Notes: generated by a model from the letters alone, not told the origin. DNA of 64,000 nt from Rhodococcus jostii RHA1 (GCF_000014565.1 NC_008270.1:378537-442536), one strand, 5' to 3'. Counted from the first letter of the stretch, positions 37,225 to 48,121 are shown. Program-made: numbers and translations.

Positions 37225-37366
37225 CCGCAAAGTATAAGCACGACTATGAGCGTCTCCAACTAATCATAGCTGGACTTTTGATTCAGAGACGCTCAGCATT
37301 AAGTCCGAACGCGATGACGCAAATCTCATCGCACACCTGACAATTCGGCAATTGGAGGCCCTACCT

Positions 37367-38602
37367 ATGACCGCTACTACCAACATCGACAATACAGTCA
37401 GCAGCACCAACGACGCCGTTGCCGTCCGAAGTAACGAGAACTCCACCGACCTCCACATCCACTTCACCGTCTCCGAGTTCGAAGAACGCCAGCGGCGCGT
37501 TCGCGAGGCGTTGGCGCAGAACGGTCTTGACGGCCTACTACTCAGCAACATCGAAGACCAATATTGGTTGTGCGGGCTCGATACCCTTGGCTTCACCATC
37601 TTCCACGCGATGTTCATCGGCGTGAACGGCGAACTGACCCACGTCACGCGATCCGCCGACGTCGCAAGCATCGACTACTCCTCCCTGTGCACAGATGTGC
37701 GCCTATGGGAAGACGGGTACAAAAGCTCGCGCGCCGCAGCCGTCAAGGACATGCTCAAAAGCCATGGACTCGAGGGGAGGCGCATCGGTCTACAGCTGGA
37801 CAGCCACGGCATGCTGCCCGAGCTATATCTCGAACTACGAGAGCATCTCGACGGCTGGTGCGAGCTTACAGATGCATCAAACATCCTTCGTCGGCTGCGA
37901 CTCAAGAAAAGTCCGCAGGAGCTCACATACGTGCGACGTGCTGGGGAAATCCTCACGCAAGCATCACTCGCAGCGATCGAGATGACACGGCCCGGCGCGT
38001 ACGAGGGCGACATCATCGGTGAGATGTATCGGACCATTTCCGCCAGCGACGGCGGCAATTGGAACTTCCCCTTCGGCTCAGGCCAGAAGGCACTCCTGTG
38101 CCGACCAGCAACTGGGCGTCTCACCGTTTCCCACAATGATCAGGTCACGTTCGAGCCAGGGGCATCGTACCGGCACTACAACGTTGCCAACATGTTCACG
38201 GTGTACACCGGCCCGGAAATCGATGAACGGCACATCAAGATGCAGAAAGCCTGCGTGACGGCACTCGACGGTGTGCAGGACGCCCTCCGCCACGGCAACA
38301 CCGTGGGGCAGGTCTTCGAAGCCCATCGCTCCGCACTCGCCAGCTGCGGTTACGAACATGCACTGCTCCGCGCGTGCGGCTACCCGATGGGAATTCGCTG
38401 GGAACCCACGTGGATGGACAAACCCATGATCGTCAGGGATGACCCGACCGTGCTCGAAGAGGGGATGGTCTACTTCACGCACATGATTCTGACCGACCGA
38501 AGCACAGGCCTCACGGCCTCTCTCGGCGAGACAGCCATCATCACCACTGACCGGCCAGAGATCGTCACACCGGTGCCTCGGCAGCCGATCATCAACAACT
38601 GA
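37367..38602 (+). CDS. M24-family protein, creatinase/ectoine-hydrolase-like
   Basis: 411 residues. An N-terminal creatinase-type domain is followed by a pita-bread C-terminal domain (FPFGSGQKALLCRP, ACGYPMGIRWEPTWMD, VLEEGMVYFTHMIL, ASLGETAIITT). The two aspartates that bind metal in true aminopeptidases are not visible (FEPGASYRHYN replaces them), as in creatinase, which hydrolyses creatine without metal, and in DoeA-type hydrolases. ATG 37367 has TGGAGG eight bases upstream. The following creatininase-family gene makes a small amidine or amide substrate likely. Confidence 0.85.
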   Translation: MTATTNIDNTVSSTNDAVAVRSNENSTDLHIHFTVSEFEERQRRVREALAQNGLDGLLLSNIEDQYWLCGLDTLGFTIFHAMFIGVNGELTHVTRSADVASIDYSSLCTDVRLWEDGYKSSRAAAVKDMLKSHGLEGRRIGLQLDSHGMLPELYLELREHLDGWCELTDASNILRRLRLKKSPQELTYVRRAGEILTQASLAAIEMTRPGAYEGDIIGEMYRTISASDGGNWNFPFGSGQKALLCRPATGRLTVSHNDQVTFEPGASYRHYNVANMFTVYTGPEIDERHIKMQKACVTALDGVQDALRHGNTVGQVFEAHRSALASCGYEHALLRACGYPMGIRWEPTWMDKPMIVRDDPTVLEEGMVYFTHMILTDRSTGLTASLGETAIITTDRPEIVTPVPRQPIINN

Positions 38603-38659
38603 CGAAACTACAGCAACAACATTAACCGTGGTTACTGCATTAGAAGTCGAGGTCGCAGA

Positions 38660-39502
38660 ATGAATCAGAAGAGTGAACAGTCCGTGTGGATGCAGGACCT
38701 GACGTGGGAAGAGGTCGCCTCCCATATCGAGCAGGACCGAGTGGTGCTCGTGCCGTTCGGGAGTACAGAACAGCATGGCCCGGCCGGTGTGCTCGGCGTC
38801 GACACCTACGTTGCCACCGGGATCGTGGAGGACACAGCCAAGCGCACCGGTGCGCTCTGCGCACCGCCCATGTGGTTCGGTGATTCGCCACACCACATGG
38901 CATTTGAGGGAACTATCAGCCTTCGTACGGAAACACTCATTTCAGTCGTCAAAGACGTTTGTACCAGCCTTGCCCACCACGGGTTCAACCGCATCGTCCT
39001 GGTCAACGGGCACAAGGGATCCAATCTTCCCGCGCTGGGGACCGCGGTCCGTGCCCTGCACGAAGAGTCCTTACCCCACGTGATTTTCGCGGTGGCTGAT
39101 CCGCTCCACCTGGCTCGGAATGTTGCCCCCTCTATCAAGGAAACTAACGAACATCACGGTGGGGAACTGGAATTGTCGCAAGTCTTGTACCGATACCCCG
39201 GGAGGATTCGGACGGATCGACTCACCGGTGAGGGTGCACCCTTCGCCGAGGTCTTCGGCGGCTTCGTGGGCAACGATCTCTTCGGACCCGCACCTGACGG
39301 CGTCGACGTCGTCTGGTCGAGCCGCGAACAGCGGAAGTTCGCCCCCACGGGAAGTATGAGTTCATCCCTCGGCGTGACCGAGGACAAGGGCAAGCAGTTC
39401 CACGGGCACCTCGTCGATCGTCTTTCCGAAGTCGTTGAGTGGCTTCGCACCTACAGTGGCCCGCTCGGATCCATTGACCCGATTTCAAAAGTGGGCGAAT
39501 GA
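38660..39502 (+). CDS. Creatininase-family amidohydrolase
   Basis: 280 residues. Metal-ligand motifs are seen in order: PFGSTEQHGPAGVLGVDT (Glu, His, Asp), LVNGHKGSN, and HHGGELELSQ. The family includes creatininase and formamide hydrolases acting on cyclic or formyl amides. It lies 57 bases after the M24 gene. The creatininase plus creatinase pair would convert creatinine to sarcosine and urea, but no sarcosine or urea genes are nearby, so the real substrate may differ. Confidence 0.88.
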   Translation: MNQKSEQSVWMQDLTWEEVASHIEQDRVVLVPFGSTEQHGPAGVLGVDTYVATGIVEDTAKRTGALCAPPMWFGDSPHHMAFEGTISLRTETLISVVKDVCTSLAHHGFNRIVLVNGHKGSNLPALGTAVRALHEESLPHVIFAVADPLHLARNVAPSIKETNEHHGGELELSQVLYRYPGRIRTDRLTGEGAPFAEVFGGFVGNDLFGPAPDGVDVVWSSREQRKFAPTGSMSSSLGVTEDKGKQFHGHLVDRLSEVVEWLRTYSGPLGSIDPISKVGE

Positions 39503-39855
39503 CAAACGTTCAACCTCAAAGGCTCCGTAGCCGCAGAAACATCAGACCCGAAAACCGCGCACTGTTCCGACACTGACCGAGCCGGCAGACCGAGCTGGCC
39601 GTGAATTTCAATAATCCCTCGGTTGGCGCCGAGCCAGACGGTCCAACCGAGGGGCACGCGGACTTCCCCATCAGTAGCGGGAGACGCCTGGTCCTCGCCG
39701 GCAGTCCAGTGCAGCAGTCACTCAGCAGTCGCCCTATCTGCGTATTCCAAACGACACAAGGTCGCATCGTCACCGGCGCGCTTCCCATCGACGCCGGATT
39801 CCTGCCTCAGCTCGCGTGTTGAGGCCCTCGCAACCAGCCAAGAAGGCCGATTCCT
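39503..39855. other. Intergenic region, no supported gene
   Basis: 353 bases between the creatininase-family and transporter genes. Short proline- and serine-rich frames only. Confidence 0.4.
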
Positions 39856-41217
39856 ATGGACACAACACGGTCCGTGACGGACCACCAGTCGCCGCGCAAA
39901 GCGCTCGGCGCTGCGGTGATGGGTAATGTCATCGAATGGTTCGACTACGGTATCTATAGCTACGCTGCCGCAACCATCGGTATGAAGTTCTTTCCGGCGC
40001 ACAGCACCACTGCCGCCGCACTGTCCAGCTTCGCTGTCCTCGCACTTTCCTTCTTCATGCGTCCCATCGGTGGCCTGGTGATCGGCTCAGCCGGCGACCG
40101 ACACGGACGTCGCGGAATGCTGATGCTGACGATCGGACTCATGACCCTCGGAACCGTTTTGATCGGCGTCCTTCCCACGTACGCAACGATCGGGATCGCA
40201 GCGCCCATTCTTCTGATCTGCGCTCGGTTGATCCAGGGCTTCTCGGCGGGCGGGGAGTACGGTGGTGCAAACACATTCATGGCCGAGAGCGCCCCGATGG
40301 AACGTCGAGGACTATTCGGCAGCCTTCTCGAATCGGGCGTGCTCGTCGGATACATGGGCGGCGCCACCGTGGTCGTCGCAACATCGAGCTTGATGAGCGA
40401 CGCCAACTGGGAAGAGTGGGGATGGCGTATCCCCTTCCTGGTCTCACTACCTCTCGGCCTGTTGGCCCTCGTCCTCCGCCGTAATCTGCACGACACGCCA
40501 GTCTTTCAAAACATGCAGAACGCTGGGGAAATCGCCCGGCATCCGATTGCGGACACATTCAAGGTCGGCAAGCGAGCATTCACCATCACTATTCTCGCGA
40601 TTGCGCTCGGAAACGGCGCCTACTACATCGCCCTCACTTACATGCCGACCTATCTCGAGAGCGAACTGGGGATCAGCAGTGGATCCGCACTCGCCCTCGG
40701 CATTGTGATGATGGGCGTGATGATGGTGCTGAATCCGCTGTTCGGACGTCTCGGGGATCGAATCGGTCGTCGCCCGATGTTGGCGGTCTCCTGCGCGCTC
40801 TATATCGTCCTCAGCGTGCCCTTGGTGGCGCTGGTAAACACCGATTCCATCGTGCTCGTCGGTCTGGCGATGATGTGCTTCGGAGCGTTCCTCACGCCGT
40901 TCACGTCGCAGGCCGCCGCAACCTTCCCGGTGCTCTTCCCACGTTCGGTTCGCTACACCGGCTTCACCTTCGCATACAATCTCTCCACGGCCGTGTTCGG
41001 TGGAACAGCGCCTCTGATTGTGGGTTCGTTGCTGGCACTCACCGGCAACTCCTTTGTTATCGCGTTCTATCTCATCGCCTGCGCCGTGGTCGCCGGCATA
41101 GGGGTGTGGATGATGCCCGAGACACGCGACCTGACAGCCGACCATCAATCCAGTCTGCCGCGGGTCCACGAGCCAGCGGAGGCTACTACGGGACAGGTCC
41201 CGGCTCAGCCGCTTTGA
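39856..41217 (+). CDS. MHS-family major facilitator transporter
   Basis: 453 residues, 12 predicted helices. [20 protein letters not shown] at the start and the signature [19 protein letters not shown] define the metabolite:H+ symporter group (proline/betaine, alpha-ketoglutarate, shikimate carriers). The conserved loop [12 protein letters not shown] lies after helix 2. GAAGG precedes ATG 39856. Likely imports the substrate of the operon. Confidence 0.92.
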   Translation: MDTTRSVTDHQSPRKALGAAVMGNVIEWFDYGIYSYAAATIGMKFFPAHSTTAAALSSFAVLALSFFMRPIGGLVIGSAGDRHGRRGMLMLTIGLMTLGTVLIGVLPTYATIGIAAPILLICARLIQGFSAGGEYGGANTFMAESAPMERRGLFGSLLESGVLVGYMGGATVVVATSSLMSDANWEEWGWRIPFLVSLPLGLLALVLRRNLHDTPVFQNMQNAGEIARHPIADTFKVGKRAFTITILAIALGNGAYYIALTYMPTYLESELGISSGSALALGIVMMGVMMVLNPLFGRLGDRIGRRPMLAVSCALYIVLSVPLVALVNTDSIVLVGLAMMCFGAFLTPFTSQAAATFPVLFPRSVRYTGFTFAYNLSTAVFGGTAPLIVGSLLALTGNSFVIAFYLIACAVVAGIGVWMMPETRDLTADHQSSLPRVHEPAEATTGQVPAQPL

Positions 41218-41299
41218 GGTGCAGACTGGGCCACTGCCCATGAGTCCGGCAATGCCTGCGCAACCTAAACCGATGATCGATCCCTGCGGAAGGATTCCC

Positions 41300-42427
41300 A
41301 TGACCTCCCTGAGTGCTCCTATACACGCACTCACGCTCGGCGTAGAGGACATCGATCGCTACGACCCCGACTACCGATTCTGGTTGAACGAGGCTGTCTC
41401 CAAGGTGGTTTCCGACGCCAACCGAACATCGGATACCCACCTGCTCTCAGTCCCGCTGCCACCGGCGTGGGGAGTCGACCTGTACCTCAAAGACGAGTCG
41501 ACTCACCCCACCGGGTCGCTCAAACACCGGCTCGCACGCTCACTGTTCCTGTACGCGCTGTGCAACGGCTGGATCCGCCGAGGTAAGCCGGTCGTCGAAG
41601 CGTCCAGCGGTTCCACTGCGGTATCCGAAGCGTACTTCGCCCAACTGATCGGGGTTCCGTTCATCGCCGTGATGGCCCGGTCTACCAGCCAACAAAAGAC
41701 TCAGCTCATCGAACGGTACGGCGGACAATGCCATCTCGTCGACGACCCCCGCGACGTATACGACGTCGCGGCGTCGTTGGCGCGTGACCGCGGCGGGCAC
41801 TACATGGATCAGTTCACCTACGCTGAACGGGCAACGGACTGGCGTGGGAACAACAACATCGCCGAGTCGATCTTTGCGCAGATGGCGCGAGAACCTCACC
41901 CGGAACCGGCCTGGATTGTCGCCACCGCAGGTACCGGAGGCACGTCGGCCACGATTGCCCGGTACATCCACTACACCCAACGCAACACAGGCATCTGCGT
42001 CGCAGACCCGGACAACTCCGCGTTCTTCCCGGGATGGCGCGACAGCAACCAGACCATCGTCACCCAGATTGGCTCCCGGATCGAAGGAATCGGACGCCAA
42101 CGCGTCGAACCGAGCTTTGTCTCGGAGAGCATCGACCGGATGATGCGGATCCCCGACGGCGCCGCCATCGCGACCATTCACTTTCTCACGGACCTGCTCG
42201 GGCGCAGGACAGGAGCCTCGACCGGCACCGGCGTGTGGGCTGCGTTCCGACTGGTTTCGGAAATGGTCTCCATGGGCCGAAAGGGGAGCGTCGTATCCCT
42301 GATCTGCGACCCCGGGGATCGGTACGTCGACAAGTACTACTCCGACAAGTGGTTGACCGACAACGGTATCGACACCGATCCGTACCGCCGTCAGCTCGAA
42401 TCGTTCCTCAAAACCTCCATTCTCTAG
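41300..42427 (+). CDS. PLP-dependent cysteine synthase-family lyase (Cds1-like)
   Basis: 375 residues from ATG 41300, with GGAAGGA six bases upstream. Fold-type II features: the PLP lysine in [15 protein letters not shown], the substrate loop [14 protein letters not shown] and the glycine loop [15 protein letters not shown]. The C-terminal [16 protein letters not shown] recalls mycobacterial L-cysteine desulfhydrase Cds1. Could be a desulfhydrase or another beta-eliminating ammonia-lyase. A RidA gene follows, which would remove the enamine product. Confidence 0.85.
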   Translation: MTSLSAPIHALTLGVEDIDRYDPDYRFWLNEAVSKVVSDANRTSDTHLLSVPLPPAWGVDLYLKDESTHPTGSLKHRLARSLFLYALCNGWIRRGKPVVEASSGSTAVSEAYFAQLIGVPFIAVMARSTSQQKTQLIERYGGQCHLVDDPRDVYDVAASLARDRGGHYMDQFTYAERATDWRGNNNIAESIFAQMAREPHPEPAWIVATAGTGGTSATIARYIHYTQRNTGICVADPDNSAFFPGWRDSNQTIVTQIGSRIEGIGRQRVEPSFVSESIDRMMRIPDGAAIATIHFLTDLLGRRTGASTGTGVWAAFRLVSEMVSMGRKGSVVSLICDPGDRYVDKYYSDKWLTDNGIDTDPYRRQLESFLKTSIL

Positions 42428-42440
42428 TCATGCTCCCGTA

Positions 42441-42938
42441 ATGAAAGCGAAGTCAATGACACCCAGTAGTGACGTCACCACGATCCCCGAAGAGCGAATC
42501 GCGGAGCTGGGATTGGTGCTGCCCTCCGCCACCGCCTCGCTCGCCGCGTACGTCCCCGCCGTGCGTTCCGACCAGTACATCTACACCTCCGGCCAACTGC
42601 CGTTGCGAGACGGACAAATGCTCTCACCTGGAAAGGTGGGTGCCGAGATCAGCCTCGACGACGCTCGCGATGCCGCACAACAATGTGCCATCAACGCGCT
42701 CGCCGCGGTGCGTGCTGTGACCGGGGGACTGGCGGCTGTGCGGCGTGTCGTCAAGGTCGTCGGCTTTGTCGCCTCCGCACCGGAGTTCACCGATCAACCT
42801 CAGGTAATCAATGGTGCAAGCGAACTGCTGGTCTCCGTATTCGGGCCCGCAATCGGTGAACATGCCCGAAGTGCCGTCGGTGTCGCGGCCCTGCCTCTGA
42901 ACGCGCCCGTCGAAGTAGAAATCATTGTTGAGATTTAG
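42441..42938 (+). CDS. RidA (YjgF/YER057c/UK114) family protein
   Basis: 165 residues, or 160 if ATG 42456 is used. SDQYIYTSGQLPLRDGQ, AAQQCAINALAAVRAVTG and the C-terminal SAVGVAALPLNAPVEVEIIV match the family, which hydrolyses reactive enamines/imines left by PLP enzymes. The catalytic arginine expected near the end (R in HARSAVGV) is present. Follows the PLP lyase by 13 bases. Confidence 0.9.
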   Translation: MKAKSMTPSSDVTTIPEERIAELGLVLPSATASLAAYVPAVRSDQYIYTSGQLPLRDGQMLSPGKVGAEISLDDARDAAQQCAINALAAVRAVTGGLAAVRRVVKVVGFVASAPEFTDQPQVINGASELLVSVFGPAIGEHARSAVGVAALPLNAPVEVEIIVEI

Positions 42939-43184
42939 CGCCCAACGGGGGAGCGGCAAGCGCCGACTACAACGTCGTAGGGACTGTTAGATATTCGGTG
43001 GATCTGGATCTGGCGCATGGTTAGCGGATATTTAAGGTGCTCCTGCCCTCGGATGTGATAGCGAATGCGTTCAAAGCTCCTTTCCACCTTGCTGCGCTCG
43101 AGTGTTGCCTGGTTATTAGTTGGCTGATGTTGCGGTGTTCGTTCGCGAGCTGACCTGGCGGCCAGCCGACGCGGCACGAACGTA

Positions 43185-43742
43185 GTGTCGATCGATTCCG
43201 GGTGCGGATTGGCAAATGCCACGATCCAGCAGCGGCTGGTGCCGGTGCGATTATTCTTCGACCTTTTGGTGGAGGAGGGCGTCCCGGATCCTAATCCTGT
43301 TGGTAGTGGCAGGTATACGCCAGGGCGGAAGTGGGGTGGGCAGCAGCGTGGCCTTGTGCCACAGTTGGTGAAACTTCCATGGATCCCGACCGAGCAGCAG
43401 TGGCTCGACATCCTCGACCTCGCCGCCGCCGAGCCGCTGCGCAACCGGCTGATGCTCGCAATGGCCTACGACGCCGCCCTGCGGCGCGAGGAGCTGTGCT
43501 CACTGCGCACCGACGACCTGGATCCAGCTCGTCGAATGTCACGAGTGCGGGTGGAGACGACGAAGAAACGACTCAAGCGAATAGTGCTGTACTCGGCGCC
43601 AACCGGGGTGTTGCTGCAGGAGTATCTGACGCATCGAACGACCATAAGCCGGGCCCGAGGACCGCTGTTTCTGTCCGAGTCACCTGCAACCATGCTGAGC
43701 CGTGCAGCGCCGGTGATTATCAGGCCGTGGTGGGAATGGTGA
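43185..43742 (+). pseudogene. Fragment of a tyrosine recombinase/integrase
   Basis: A core-binding segment (ATIQQRLVPVRLFFDLLVEE) and the first catalytic block with arginine in AYDAALRREELCSLRTDDLD are present. The sequence then leaves the family after LFLSES, so the HxxR and tyrosine blocks are missing, and the N-terminus also lacks the start of the SAM-like domain. The 3' end runs into an unrelated gene on the other strand. An inactive relic marking the border between the catabolic operons and the accessory region. Confidence 0.8.
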
Positions 43743-44213
43743 TCTGCTCTCTGCCGTCGATGGCGGAGAGCAGATAGTGGGGGCAGGTGAGCACCTGTCG
43801 CGGCACGGGAATCGCCTGACGGTCGGTGTCGAGGTAGAGGCGGTAGGCGAGCTGCCGTCTCGGTGGCCGCCGGTGTCCGGGTCGACGGCGCCGAGGAAGT
43901 ATCCGTGCGAGGCGCCGGCGGTCGAGAAGATCGCCCGCGCCCACTCGGCGGGCTCGGCGGGCGGTAGATACCGTGGCCGACCCGTCTCGGCGTCGACGGT
44001 GTGCACGAGGACCGTGACCGCGAACCCGGCCACGGCCGGAAACCATTGCTCGGCTGCGACGTCGAACGCCGCGATGGAGGTGTGGATCCGCAGCTCGATG
44101 TCCGTTGCGGTGCGCGTCGCCACCGTGATGGGGTGTGGATCCGCTGAGATGTCGGCGATGGCCGGAGACGGCAGCGCCGGGTCGGCGCTGGGGTTTCCGG
44201 TGCTCGCGGACAT
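43720..44213 (-). pseudogene. Hypothetical protein, frameshifted
   Basis: From ATG 44213 the frame gives a plausible protein (RTATDIELRIHTSIAAFDVA, PAEWARAIFSTAGASHGYFL) until about 43870, then becomes biased sequence. Shifting frame there gives a natural ending (YRLYLDTDRQAIPVPRQV, then LLSAIDGREQITIPTTA and stop at 43720). A one-base indel or a sequencing error explains this. No family recognised. Confidence 0.55.
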
Positions 44214-44419
44214 GGGACAAAGGGTACGGGGCCTCGGCGCCCCGGCTGGGAGGGTGACGGGGGTTCGCATCGCCGACGATCGAACCGGTTGAATGGTCCG
44301 CTGAACAGTGGAAACGACATGTCCCCTGAAGGAAGTATTGGCACGTATGCCACACCGCCAGCCTTTCGTCTCGACGTCGTCGGTCGGCGCAGTTCGGATC
44401 GCCGCCCACCCAGGGCAGG

Positions 44420-44599
44420 ATGAGGACCGTGAGCGACCGAACCGCAGCAGACCTCGAGCGTGAATTCGCCATGCTCGCCTACGTACGCGACCGTCTCCGG
44501 GCTTCGGAGGGCGAAGACTTCCGTGTCCCGACCACGGCCGTCGACCAGGTTTTCGATGAGCTCAACAGTCTTGAACGATCGCCGTGGGATCCGGCTTGA
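44420..44599 (+). CDS. Small hypothetical protein (59 residues)
   Basis: ATG 44420, or GTG 44429, opens a frame rich in acidic and helical residues (ADLEREFAMLAYVRDRLRAS) ending NSLERSPWDPA. Codon use looks coding (strong G/C in third positions). No family recognised. Transcribed away from the frameshifted gene at 43720. Confidence 0.5.
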   Translation: MRTVSDRTAADLEREFAMLAYVRDRLRASEGEDFRVPTTAVDQVFDELNSLERSPWDPA

Positions 44600-44824
44600 T
44601 TTCGTCCGCGCAGTTCGAGCTACTTGTCACGGATGCGCAGCGGGTGACGGGCGGCTACCGAGGTGCCGTCGGTGCGGACCTATGACCGGACAGGATGTAA
44701 CGAAGACAGCTGACCTCGCGAACCAGACTGCGGTGCCATTCCCAGAATCTCGGGAGCCTGATGCCCCCGCCTGAACCTCCTGGGATTGGTGGATCCTCTA
44801 CACGGACTGATTGGAAACCCCGCA

Positions 44825-45543
44825 ATGACTTCCCCGACACCGCCGCCCGGTTGGCATCCGGACCCGGTTGATCCGAACCTCGTGCGTTATTGGGATGGCG
44901 CTCAGTGGACCGGGGACACCCGGCCGAAGGCCGGTCAGACCCTGAATCTGCCTAAGAAAAAGGGCGGTGTCGGGAAGGTGCTGCTGGTCGTGGCCGCGGT
45001 GCTGGTGGTCATGGCGATCCTCGGGACAGTGCTCGGTGGGAACGACAAGAAAGACGACAGGCCCGCGGCGTCGGCTGCGACGACCCTCGCAACCACCACC
45101 ACGACCGCGGCACCCACGACCTCGAAGGTCGCAGTGTCGATGTCCGCACCGGCTACGACGCCCCCGGCGACAACCACTCAGGCGCCGGCCGCCGTGCCGA
45201 GGCCCGCGATTCCGGCATCGGACCCGAGGTGCGCCCCGGCGACCGATCACTGGTTGCCATGGTCGAATCCGGCTTCTCGGCGTCCGGGCTGTCGCTGATC
45301 AACGGCACGGTGATCGACTCCGGCCCGTACACGTTCCTGGGCGGCACCACCGTCGACTCCACCGGCAAGATGAAGAACCGCTCCGATGTCTGGGTGATCT
45401 CGAACGGCGCGGTCTATTCCTCGACCGGCGGCGCCCGCAACACCACGACCTGGCCGAAGGCAAGTGCGGCACCGCTGCAGATCTCACCGGGTGATGAGAT
45501 CGTCCAGGCGCTCGACACCTGCGTGGTCAACCTGACCCGCTGA
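44825..45543 (+). pseudogene. DUF2510 membrane-anchored protein, frameshifted
   Basis: N-terminal DUF2510 module PPGWHPDPVDPNLVRYWDGA with QWTGDTRP, then one membrane helix (VGKVLLVVAAVLVVMAILGT) and a Thr/Ala/Pro-rich linker. The first frame ends at 45298 in unnatural sequence, while a second frame from about 45229 continues with a sensible extracellular domain (SGLSLINGTVIDSGPYTFLG, ending DTCVVNLTR). Joining them near 45225-45235 restores a protein of about 238 residues. It may be a real mutation or a sequencing indel. Confidence 0.75.
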
Positions 45544-46381
45544 TGGCCGGAGTTGTCGTCGTTCGTGGGCTTCGCGGATAGCGGTGGCAGTGAGTTGGAC
45601 GACGGAGCGGGTGGCTGCGGTGGCTGCCTCGAACTTGGCCTTACCTGCGGATACAGCGCTTTTCGGTGGTGCTGCAGAGCAGTCGGGACGGACGACTGGG
45701 TCCGCCCCGACTGCGAGCGAGCACTCCGAGCTAGCCGAGCAGATTGCTGAACCATTCCAGCAGTTTGCTCAACCATTCCAGCAGTTCAGGGATATGCCGG
45801 AGCGCTACCACGGTCCGAATGCCATTGAACAGCAAATGGATTCGCTCTGCCCGTGTCGTCTTATTATTTACTTCACTATTTGATCGTTCTCTATCTATTT
45901 CTCTTTTAATTTCCATTTTAGTTATTCCTTCCGGTGATCCATCACCTTTCTTTGTTGTCCGAAAAATGGCATAATACGATCCAGGGAGTAATTCGCTGGA
46001 GTGCTCGTCGCCGCCATTCTTCGGTGTCGAGGGTCCTACATTACAGGATGCGTCGCCGCAGGTCTAGAGCCCATGGCGTGTATTTTTCGGCGGATTGGGA
46101 ATTGCGTATTCGGCTATTAATAGCCCGGCAAATAGTCAAAGCTAAATGGAAATCCCGGAGTAATACTTATATCTGCACTTAATATTGTTCGCCCACTCTG
46201 GCAGCTGGCTGGAACCCGGCGGGTGAGTCCTCGGCTCGGAGTTCCTCCCCCGTGGATGAGTGCGGAGACCAGCGGATGAGTTGGCGCGACTATCGTCACG
46301 ACTACCTGCGAGCAGGGCTGTGGCGGGTGGGAAATCGGTGCGGCCAGACGGGGCCGTTCCATGGAAATGTGAGGAGCGGCG
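45544..46381. other. AT-rich intergenic stretch with a short tandem repeat
   Basis: From about 45840 to 46190 base composition drops sharply in GC compared with all neighbours. At about 45746-45787 a 21-base unit (containing ACCATTCCAGCAGTT) occurs twice. A frame at 45584-45883 contains FQQFAQPFQQF over this repeat, but nothing else supports a gene. Probably imported DNA. Confidence 0.5.
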
Positions 46382-48121
46382 GTGCCGACTCAGGAGTGCT
46401 CGACCACGGACTGCGGGCGGCCAGCTGCCTTCGCCACCCGCAGCGAACCCGCCTGGTGCCTCGACTGCATCGACAACTTGGTACGCGCTGGTGGCCTCGA
46501 ACCGGCGGAGCCGTTCACCAAGCCGAGCACGTGGCGGCTCACCACCTGCCGCACCTGCGGGGTGCAGGCCCACTATCGGCTCGAGTACATCATCGGCAAC
46601 AACGCTGCAGGGATCGCGACCTGTCGGGCATGCCACTGGAAAGCCTGGCGGGGTAACCGAGGCCCTCGCCCGGGAGCCACGCTCGATCGGGGAAAGATCA
46701 CCCGCCGCCTAGACGAGTTTGGGTATGAGTTGATCGATCCGCTCGACGAGGTCAGCGACGACGGCGATGGCCCCCTCGTGGCCAAATGCCGTCGATGCGG
46801 GCGTATCCGAGCCGCCCGCATGGGGGACTTCGGCTGGCGCTGCAATTGTTCCCGCAACACCCGCTCCTCCAACCCAGCCAGTCCCCGCCCGGGCCGGCTA
46901 CTGCTGTCCGAGTCGGACTCCCCGGCGCTGCAGTGGTGGGACCACGAACGCAACGACGAGGCGACATTTCGCACCGTTACCGTCCGGGCCACACGAGCGT
47001 GTCAGTGGCGGTGCCCGGAGTGCGGGCGGCGGTTCGAAGCGAAGGTGTCCGCTATGGCCGAGCGGCCCACGTGCCCGGACTGTTCGGCCCGCCGGCACGC
47101 GGAATGGAAGAGCGAGTATGCGCAGTGGCAGACGACCCCAGTTGCCGAGGTGCCCGAGTTGGCGGCGGCGTGGGCGGACGACGCCGACCCACGTGAGGTG
47201 ATGGTCGCCGGCAGTTGGAAGCTGCGCCGATTCCGTTGTCCGAACGGCCATCAGCCCCGAATCTCACCGCTGACCTTCATGTCCTCGGGGTGCCCGCACT
47301 GCCGCGGCGCGAAGACGGCGGCAGCCAAGAAGTGGCTTGCCGACACCTCGCCCGAAATCGCAGGCCAGTGGCATCCAACACTCAACGGAAAGCATTCTCC
47401 GCAGAACGTGGTGTGGGACTCGCAGCGCATGGTCTGGTGGCGGGCGGACTGCTGCGGGCACGAATGGCAGGACACCGTCCGGGCGCGGGACAAGTATCAG
47501 CGGCTGCGGTGCCCGGCCTGTCGTACTTTCCTCGGCTCGCTGGCCTGGGACGATCCGGGGCTGGCCGCGGAGTGGAGCCCCGCGAACCCGCTTACCGCGT
47601 GGAACGTGCGCCCCCACACCTCCACTCCGTTTGTTCCGGAGTGGATCTGCGCCACCAATCCCGGCCACACGTGGCAGGCGCCGCTGAGCAGCCGCTCGAA
47701 CGGCGCCGAATGCCCGGACTGCCGCGAGGCCGGCAAGTCGCGCGTGGAGTTGGCTCACCACGCCGCCGCAGAGGAGCTGTTCGGCAACGCGCGCTCCGGG
47801 GTGGCCATGAAGGACAAGGCCTTCACCACCCGGAAGTCGTGGACCACCGACATCAGCGTCAGCGTCAACGAGCACACGCTGGTGATCGAGTACGACGGCG
47901 CGTACTGGCATAGCGCGCCGGCGAAGGTCCTCGTCGACGAACGAAAGAGTCGAGACCTGCTCGCGGCCGGGTGTCTGGTGGTGCGGCTGCGCGAAGACGA
48001 CCTTCCCACTCTGGGGATTGACCATCCTCGTTACCGGGAAGTGCGGGCGCACTCCACCGTTGCGCGACCAGGACCCGTCATGGAGGACATCCGCGACTGG
48101 GTCACGGACCTGACCGCGTAA
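46382..48121 (+). CDS. Zinc-ribbon array protein with C-terminal Vsr/DUF559-like nuclease domain, copy 1
   Basis: 579 residues from GTG 46382, GAGGAG upstream. Residues 1-450 hold about seven Cys pairs (CRTCG/CRACH, CRRCG, CPECG/CPDCS, CPHCR, DCCGHEW/CPAC, CPDC) in modules like the treble-clef zinc ribbons of DUF4379 (AGQWHPTLNGKHSPQNVVWD). The last 130 residues look like a PD-(D/E)XK endonuclease of the Vsr/DUF559 type: RVELAHHAAAEELF, TTDIS, VIEYDGAYWHS (near 505) and ERKSRDLLAAGCLVVRLRED. A sequence-reading or lesion-specific DNA nuclease is a reasonable guess. A paralogue lies at 51102. Confidence 0.7.
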   Translation: MPTQECSTTDCGRPAAFATRSEPAWCLDCIDNLVRAGGLEPAEPFTKPSTWRLTTCRTCGVQAHYRLEYIIGNNAAGIATCRACHWKAWRGNRGPRPGATLDRGKITRRLDEFGYELIDPLDEVSDDGDGPLVAKCRRCGRIRAARMGDFGWRCNCSRNTRSSNPASPRPGRLLLSESDSPALQWWDHERNDEATFRTVTVRATRACQWRCPECGRRFEAKVSAMAERPTCPDCSARRHAEWKSEYAQWQTTPVAEVPELAAAWADDADPREVMVAGSWKLRRFRCPNGHQPRISPLTFMSSGCPHCRGAKTAAAKKWLADTSPEIAGQWHPTLNGKHSPQNVVWDSQRMVWWRADCCGHEWQDTVRARDKYQRLRCPACRTFLGSLAWDDPGLAAEWSPANPLTAWNVRPHTSTPFVPEWICATNPGHTWQAPLSSRSNGAECPDCREAGKSRVELAHHAAAEELFGNARSGVAMKDKAFTTRKSWTTDISVSVNEHTLVIEYDGAYWHSAPAKVLVDERKSRDLLAAGCLVVRLREDDLPTLGIDHPRYREVRAHSTVARPGPVMEDIRDWVTDLTA

